The notes under the pieces were generated by a model that was given only the letters and a program-made list of their open reading frames with translations, made no database searches and was not told where the DNA came from. Of a stretch of 29,941 bases of DNA, positions 25,588-29,941 are shown one piece after another. Origin of the DNA: Stagnihabitans sp043738565 (GTDB taxonomy: Bacteria; Pseudomonadota; Alphaproteobacteria; Rhodobacterales; Rhodobacteraceae); NCBI GenBank assembly GCA_043738565.1, contig JAYUGA010000192.1, forward strand, positions 1-29,941, written 5' to 3'. Numbering within the stretch: the first letter of the stretch is position 1; each line of letters opens with the position of its first letter. The translations under genes and the position numbers were made by a program.

Positions 25588-26337
25588 ATGGTTCTGGATG
25601 CGACTCCCGCTGTCATCGTCACGCGCTTTTCATTTCTTGGCCATTCAGGCTGGAAAATTCCGGCAGAAAACCGCGAGGCCATCCTGTTCGATCCGGCCCG
25701 CCTTAACTCTCGCCTCAGATTGTTCGAGCGGATCACCCTCGCCTCACTGCGTGCCCAGACCGATCAGCGTTTTCATCACTATGTCCTGACCAGCGACAGG
25801 TTGCCGGATTGGGCGATGCAGCGGTTGCACGAAATCACCGCTGCGGCCTATCCGGCGGACCGCTTTGCCATCAGCGCCAGTCCGCCGGGCAACGCGCGGA
25901 AATACCTTCGCAATTTCATGGCAGGCGGCAGTTTCGGTGAAAATGTAGTGCAGATCGTGCTGGATGACGACGACGGATTGGCCAGTGATTTCATGGCCAC
26001 GGTTGGCGATTTGCTGGCCGGCGCAGCCGCTGAAAATCGACTTGCCGCAGACAAGTTGCCATTCTTTCTGTCCTTCAGCCGCGGCATTGGCCTGGTATTT
26101 TCCGATGTTGGCGCCAAACCGCAGGCCTATATGCACCGCTACCCTTATATAAACCTTGGACTGACGATGGTTGGCCCCGCGCAGGGCATGAACATCCTGG
26201 CCATCGACCATTTGCATACCCCGAAACGGGCGGGCTGTGTGCCGGAGGGCGGCAGGCAGATGTTCGTCCGGTCGGTCCATGGCTTCAATGACTCCCGCGT
26301 CGCCCTGACCGAGCGCTGGAAGCCGCTGCCGGACTGA
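25588..26337 (+). CDS. Putative glycosyltransferase (rhamnosyltransferase-like)
   Basis: A 249-residue protein resembling the 'putative rhamnosyl transferase' family of Rhodobacterales: RFSFLGHSGWKI near the N-terminus, LRLFERITLASLRAQTDQRFHHYVLTSDRLP, and an acidic cluster QIVLDDDDGLASDF (around residue 130) that could be the metal/nucleotide-sugar DxD site of a GT-A fold. The middle shows MHRYPYINLGLTMVGP and the end VRSVHGFNDSR. No membrane segment. Family call is by memory of motif layout, so the acceptor sugar and pathway are unknown. The ATG at 25588 lacks a strong Shine-Dalgarno. It is flanked by 133 bases after icd and 156 bases before typA, with no convincing terminator or promoter in either gap. 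Confidence 0.65.
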   Translation: MVLDATPAVIVTRFSFLGHSGWKIPAENREAILFDPARLNSRLRLFERITLASLRAQTDQRFHHYVLTSDRLPDWAMQRLHEITAAAYPADRFAISASPPGNARKYLRNFMAGGSFGENVVQIVLDDDDGLASDFMATVGDLLAGAAAENRLAADKLPFFLSFSRGIGLVFSDVGAKPQAYMHRYPYINLGLTMVGPAQGMNILAIDHLHTPKRAGCVPEGGRQMFVRSVHGFNDSRVALTERWKPLPD

Positions 26338-26493
26338 CAAACTGTTCCCGATCTTGCCGCACGCTTCGCGTTCCTGCAGCAGGTTTGACCTTCCCGACCG
26401 GCGGTGCGGCACAAACGCGCCGAATGCTCTGGCCAATCGCGCGGGGCTACTGTATCGGCGGTGCAACTTCTGACAAACCGAAAGAGTGCCCCG

Positions 26494-28311
26494 ATGGAGC
26501 TTCGCAACATCGCTATCATCGCCCATGTCGACCATGGCAAAACCACCCTCGTAGACGAATTGCTCAAGCAGTCCGGCTCGTTCCGCGACAATCAGGCCGT
26601 GTCCGAACGGGCGATGGACAGCAATGACATCGAACGCGAGCGCGGCATCACCATTCTGGCCAAATGCACCTCGGTCGAACACAACGGCATGCGCATCAAC
26701 ATCGTCGACACCCCCGGCCACGCCGATTTTGGCGGCGAGGTCGAACGTATCCTCAGCATGGTCGATGGCGTCTGCCTGTTGGTCGATGCCGCCGAAGGTC
26801 CGATGCCGCAGACCAAATTCGTGACCGCCAAGGCGCTGGCCCTGGGCCTGCGTCCGATCGTCGTCTTGAACAAGGTCGACAAGCCCGACGCCGAACCCGA
26901 CCGCGCCCTGAACGAGGTGTTCGATCTGTTCGCCAACCTCGGCGCATCGGACGAACAACTCGACTTCCCGCATATCTACGCCTCTGGCCGCAACGGCTGG
27001 GCCGACAACAGCCTCGACGGCCCGCGCAAGAACCTTGACGCGCTGTTCGACATGATCATCGCCCATGTGCCGGCGCCGCGTCAGGTCAAGGATGCCGGCA
27101 AACCGTTCCGCATGCTGGCCACCACGCTGTCCGCCGACCCGTTCATCGGCCGCATCCTCACGGGGCGTGTCGAATCCGGTACCCTGCGCGTGGGCGAAAC
27201 CCTGAAAGCCCTGACCCGCACCGGCGAAAAACTGGAACAGTTCCGCGTCACGAAAGTCCTGGCCTTCCGTGGCCTGAACCAGACCGCGATTGACGAGGCG
27301 ATTGCCGGTGACATCGTGACGCTGGCCGGCATGTCCAAGGCAACCGTGGCCGATACTTTGTGCGCATTGGAACTCGACGTGCCGCTGCCCGCCCAACCCA
27401 TCGACCCGCCGACCATCACCGTGACCTTCGGCATCAACGACAGCCCACTCGCAGGCAAGGACGGCACCAAGGTGCAGTCCCGCGTCATCCGCGAACGCCT
27501 GATGCGCGAACAGGAAGTCAACGTCGCGATCAAGGTCGCCGACACCTCCGGCGGCGATGCCTTCGAAGTTTCGGGCCGTGGCGAATTGCAGATGGGCGTT
27601 CTGATCGAAAACATGCGGCGCGAAGGCTTTGAATTGTCGATCAGCCGCCCGCGCGTGATCTTCCGTGACATTGATGGCGTCAAGAATGAACCCATCGAAG
27701 AAGTTACCATCGACGTCGACGATGAATACACTGGCGCGGTCATCGAAAAACTGACCGGCCCGCGCAAAGGTGACATGATCGAGATGAAACCGGCTGGCGT
27801 CGGCAAAACCCGCATCATCGCGCATGTCCCGTCGCGCGGGCTGATCGGCTATCAGGGCCAATTCATGACCGACACCCGCGGCACCGGCGTCCTGAACCGG
27901 GTGTTCCACGATTGGGCCCCGTTCAAGGGTGCGATCGAGGGCCGTCGTCAGGGTGTCCTGGTCTCGATGGAAAGTGGCATTTCGGTCGCCTATGCGATGT
28001 GGAAACTGGAAGATCGCGGACACTTCTTCATCGGCGTGCAGGAACAGGTCTACACCGGCATGATCATCGGCGAGCATAACCGCGACAATGATCTGGAAGT
28101 GAACCCCTTGAAGGGCAAGCAGCTGACCAACGTCCGCGCCTCCGGCACCGACGAGGCCGTGCGGCTGACCACGCCGGTCAAACTGTCGCTGGAACAGTCG
28201 ATCGCCTATATCGACGATGACGAACTGGTCGAAGTGACGCCGAAAAACATTCGCATGCGCAAGCGCTATCTCGACCCGAACGACCGCAAGCGGCAAAGCC
28301 GGGCGGGCTGA
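26494..28311 (+). CDS. typA: Ribosome-associated GTPase TypA/BipA
   Basis: TypA is a translation-factor GTPase that binds the ribosome and helps ribosome assembly and stress adaptation. The 605-residue product has all G motifs: AHVDHGKTTLVDELL (G1), RERGITILAK (G2), DTPGHADFGGEVER (G3), LNKVDKPDAEPD (G4), followed by the EF-G-like domain II, domains III and V (SGRGELQMGVLIENMRREGFELSISRP) and the TypA-specific C-terminal domain with MTDTRGTGVLNRVFHDWAPFKG and IGEHNRDNDLEVNP. I chose the ATG at 26494 (MELRNIAIIAHVDHG), the family start; the frame is open 90 bases further up. Its Shine-Dalgarno (GAAAGAG) is modest. Confidence 0.97.
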   Translation: MELRNIAIIAHVDHGKTTLVDELLKQSGSFRDNQAVSERAMDSNDIERERGITILAKCTSVEHNGMRINIVDTPGHADFGGEVERILSMVDGVCLLVDAAEGPMPQTKFVTAKALALGLRPIVVLNKVDKPDAEPDRALNEVFDLFANLGASDEQLDFPHIYASGRNGWADNSLDGPRKNLDALFDMIIAHVPAPRQVKDAGKPFRMLATTLSADPFIGRILTGRVESGTLRVGETLKALTRTGEKLEQFRVTKVLAFRGLNQTAIDEAIAGDIVTLAGMSKATVADTLCALELDVPLPAQPIDPPTITVTFGINDSPLAGKDGTKVQSRVIRERLMREQEVNVAIKVADTSGGDAFEVSGRGELQMGVLIENMRREGFELSISRPRVIFRDIDGVKNEPIEEVTIDVDDEYTGAVIEKLTGPRKGDMIEMKPAGVGKTRIIAHVPSRGLIGYQGQFMTDTRGTGVLNRVFHDWAPFKGAIEGRRQGVLVSMESGISVAYAMWKLEDRGHFFIGVQEQVYTGMIIGEHNRDNDLEVNPLKGKQLTNVRASGTDEAVRLTTPVKLSLEQSIAYIDDDELVEVTPKNIRMRKRYLDPNDRKRQSRAG

Positions 28312-28319
28312 CAATCGGC

Positions 28320-28342
28320 AGGATGGGCAATGCGCCCCTCCT
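28320..28342. terminator. Hairpin between the converging typA and DUF1330 genes
   Basis: AGGATGGGC and GCCCCTCCT form a 9-bp stem with one internal mismatch and a 5-base loop, starting eight bases after the typA stop and touching the DUF1330 stop. It could terminate in both directions, though it lacks a T-run. Confidence 0.4.
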
Positions 28343-28631
28343 ACTCCGCCTCTTCCACCACCATCAGATCGCGTTCGCAGGCGCCTTTGGCATGGGCAAG
28401 TGCGGCCTGATATGCGGCGGAATGATAGCATTCCACCGCACGCTCCAGGCTGGGGAACCGCGCCACCACATTGCGCGGCCGGTCTTTGCCCTCCAGCTGC
28501 ACATAGCGCCCGCCGCGCGCGAGAAACACTCCGCCATGCGCCACAATCGCCACCGTCGCGCGCTTGGCATATTCGCTGTAAGCGACCGGATCGCTGACGG
28601 TGACATGGGCGATCCACAAAGCTGAGGGCAT
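28341..28631 (-). CDS. DUF1330 family protein
   Basis: A 96-residue protein of the DUF1330 family (dimeric alpha-beta barrel fold): starts MPSALWIAHVTVSDPVAYSEYAKRA, with the conserved GGVFLARGGRYVQLEG, and RPRNVVARFPSLERAVECYHSAAYQAAL. Members are small soluble proteins of undefined function. The ATG at 28631 directly follows the alaS stop (TAGATG), with GGAGG just upstream inside the 3' end of alaS, so it is probably co-transcribed with alaS. It has the usual high GC, unlike the adjacent end of alaS. Confidence 0.88.
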   Translation of the reverse strand: MPSALWIAHVTVSDPVAYSEYAKRATVAIVAHGGVFLARGGRYVQLEGKDRPRNVVARFPSLERAVECYHSAAYQAALAHAKGACERDLMVVEEAE

Positions 28632-29941
28632 CTAAACCTCCAACGTTGAGTTGATTTTTGCCCTAGCCGCCTCAACAGCTTCTGCAAATTTGTCTAGATT
28701 TGGTATGCCGGCCTGCGCGAGGTCTGGACGACCACCGCCGCCTTTTCCCCCCATGGCAAGCGAGATTTCTTTTACAAGCTCGCTAGCACTAAGTCTGCCT
28801 GCCAAGTTCTTGGTAACAGCGACCGTGACGGTGGAACTGCTTCCAACGGTGTTACCAAAAATAGCAAAACCTGTGCCAAGTTTGCTTCGAACTTCGTCCG
28901 CCAGCTGTTTAACGCCTTCGTTTGAAATCCCTGTGTCGGATAGGTCAGCGAATGCATATTTCAGACCGCTAGTTTCACTAGGATAGCTTACAGAACGTCG
29001 CGCCTGCTCTTGGCGCAGCGTTGCCACCTCGTTCTGCAAGGCGCGACGTTCCGCCATCAGCCCCTTGATCCGCAGAGCCAATTCCGCCGGAACCGCGCCC
29101 AAAGCCGAAGTGGCCGCATCCAGATAGCCATAATTCTCCCGCACATGGCGCAGAACGCCCTCCCCGGTGATCGCCTCGATCCGCCGGATGCCCGCCGCCG
29201 ACGCGCTTTCCGACAGGATCAGGAACGAGCCGATCTGCCCCAACCGGCCGACATGGGTGCCGCCGCACAGTTCCAGCGAATAGGTCCGCCCATCGGTGCC
29301 CTTGCCCGAACCATCCAGCGCGCCCATCGAGACGACCCGGACCTCATCGCCATATTTCTCGCCAAACAGCGCCTGCGCCCCAAGGCCGCGGGCATCATCC
29401 GGGGTCATGATCCGGGTTTCGACGGCGGTGTTCCGCCGGATATGGCCGTTCACCTCGGCCTCGACCGCCGCCAGTTCGGCGGGCGTCATGGCGTGAGAAT
29501 GGGCGAAATCAAAGCGCAGCCGGTCCGGCGCGTTCAGACTGCCGCGCTGTGCTACATGATCGCCCAAGGTCCGGCGCAAAGCCTCGTTCAAAAGATGGGT
29601 CGCCGAATGATTGGCCTCGACCGCGCCGCGCCGGTGGTGATCCACCGCCAGCTTGGCGGGCTGACCCTTCAGAATTTTTCCCTCGGTGACACGCGCCACA
29701 TGAAAAAACACTCCGGCCGACATTCTGGTGTCGGTCACCTCCGCAACGCCGGTCGCGGTGCGGACCCAGCCGCTGTCACCGACCTGTCCGCCACTTTCCG
29801 CATAGAACGGCGTCTGGTTGACCACGATCTGCACCGTGGTTCCCGCATCAGCCGATCCGATCGCCGCGCCATCGCGCACCAAAGCATTGATCTGCCCTTC
29901 GGCGGTTTCGGTGTCGTAGCCCAGAAACTCGGTCACACCAT
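28632..29941 (-). CDS. alaS: Alanyl-tRNA synthetase AlaS, C-terminal half (runs off the window)
   Basis: AlaS charges tRNA-Ala and edits mischarged serine and glycine. About 436 C-terminal residues are visible: the editing domain with zinc ligands in the HxxxH of ANHSATHLLNEALRRTLG and the CGGTHVG segment, then the coiled linker (LMAERRALQNEVATLRQEQARRS) and the C-terminal DHHA1 domain ending GGKGGGRPDLAQAG, which is intact. The aminoacylation domain lies beyond 29941. The last ~350 bases (about 28640-28995) differ from the rest: hand counts give 152/300 GC for 28681-28980 against 202/300 for 29041-29340, with codons such as TTA, CTA, TCT and ACA that are rare elsewhere in the window. The frame is open throughout, so it is probably a functional mosaic. 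Confidence 0.94.
   Translation of the reverse strand, partial: GVTEFLGYDTETAEGQINALVRDGAAIGSADAGTTVQIVVNQTPFYAESGGQVGDSGWVRTATGVAEVTDTRMSAGVFFHVARVTEGKILKGQPAKLAVDHHRRGAVEANHSATHLLNEALRRTLGDHVAQRGSLNAPDRLRFDFAHSHAMTPAELAAVEAEVNGHIRRNTAVETRIMTPDDARGLGAQALFGEKYGDEVRVVSMGALDGSGKGTDGRTYSLELCGGTHVGRLGQIGSFLILSESASAAGIRRIEAITGEGVLRHVRENYGYLDAATSALGAVPAELALRIKGLMAERRALQNEVATLRQEQARRSVSYPSETSGLKYAFADLSDTGISNEGVKQLADEVRSKLGTGFAIFGNTVGSSSTVTVAVTKNLAGRLSASELVKEISLAMGGKGGGGRPDLAQAGIPNLDKFAEAVEAARAKINSTLEV

Noticed and set aside
24033..25736. Open frame of about 570 codons on the minus strand, opposite icd
   Set aside because: icd is certain on the plus strand; this is its shadow.
25744..28617. Open frame of about 950 codons on the minus strand, opposite typA and the glycosyltransferase gene
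   Set aside because: typA on the other strand is unmistakable; the long frame has no family sequence and reflects third-position GC bias.

Overview
The window comes from a high-GC alphaproteobacterium, most probably a member of the Rhodobacterales. Reasons: the aerobic cobalamin pathway (CobG, CobN, CobW); the bluE-bluD-bluC-bluB gene order known from Rhodobacter capsulatus; a SUF operon headed by an IscR-type regulator lacking the usual cysteine triad, as in Rhodobacter sphaeroides; and dense gene packing with one- to eight-base overlaps. No phage, insertion sequence or CRISPR array was seen; this is chromosomal core and metabolic DNA.

Layout. (1) 1-7801, minus strand: a cobalamin operon read from a cobalamin riboswitch (7617-7801) through a DUF1636 gene, cobW, cobN, cobG, cobH, cobI and cobJ, which leaves the window at base 1. 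(2) 7850-10508, plus strand: cobO, a HAD-type hydrolase gene and cobQ, linked by 4-base overlaps and divergent from the riboswitch operon. (3) 10415-13989, minus strand: bluE, bluD, bluC and bluB for the aminopropanol arm and the lower ligand. bluB carries an apparent 2-base frameshift and seems to have lost its normal stop. (4) 14094-14170, minus: tRNA-Arg(CCG) with a clear promoter. (5) 14275-22469, minus: iron-sulfur cluster operon iscR, cysteine desulfurase, sufB, a membrane protein gene, a 58-codon gene, sufC, sufD, two small membrane protein genes and sufS. Its promoter carries a candidate Irr (ICE-like) box. (6) 22617-24136, plus: alpha/beta hydrolase, a small conserved-looking gene and an HD-domain nucleotidase. 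(7) 24240-28311, plus: icd, a glycosyltransferase and typA. (8) 28341-29941, minus: DUF1330 gene and the 3' part of alaS, whose last ~350 bases have a much lower GC content than the rest.

Together the first half encodes corrin ring methylation (CobI, CobJ), rearrangement (CobH), ring contraction chemistry (CobG), cobalt insertion (CobN, CobW), adenosylation (CobO), amidation (CobQ), the aminopropanol linker (BluE, BluC, BluD) and dimethylbenzimidazole (BluB). The second half encodes sulfur mobilisation (two cysteine desulfurases) and SufBCD scaffold assembly under Rrf2/iron control. CobG and AlaS aside, the points most worth a second look are the bluB frameshift, the small SUF gene, the alaS composition step, and the promoter of the riboswitch operon lying over the start of cobO.
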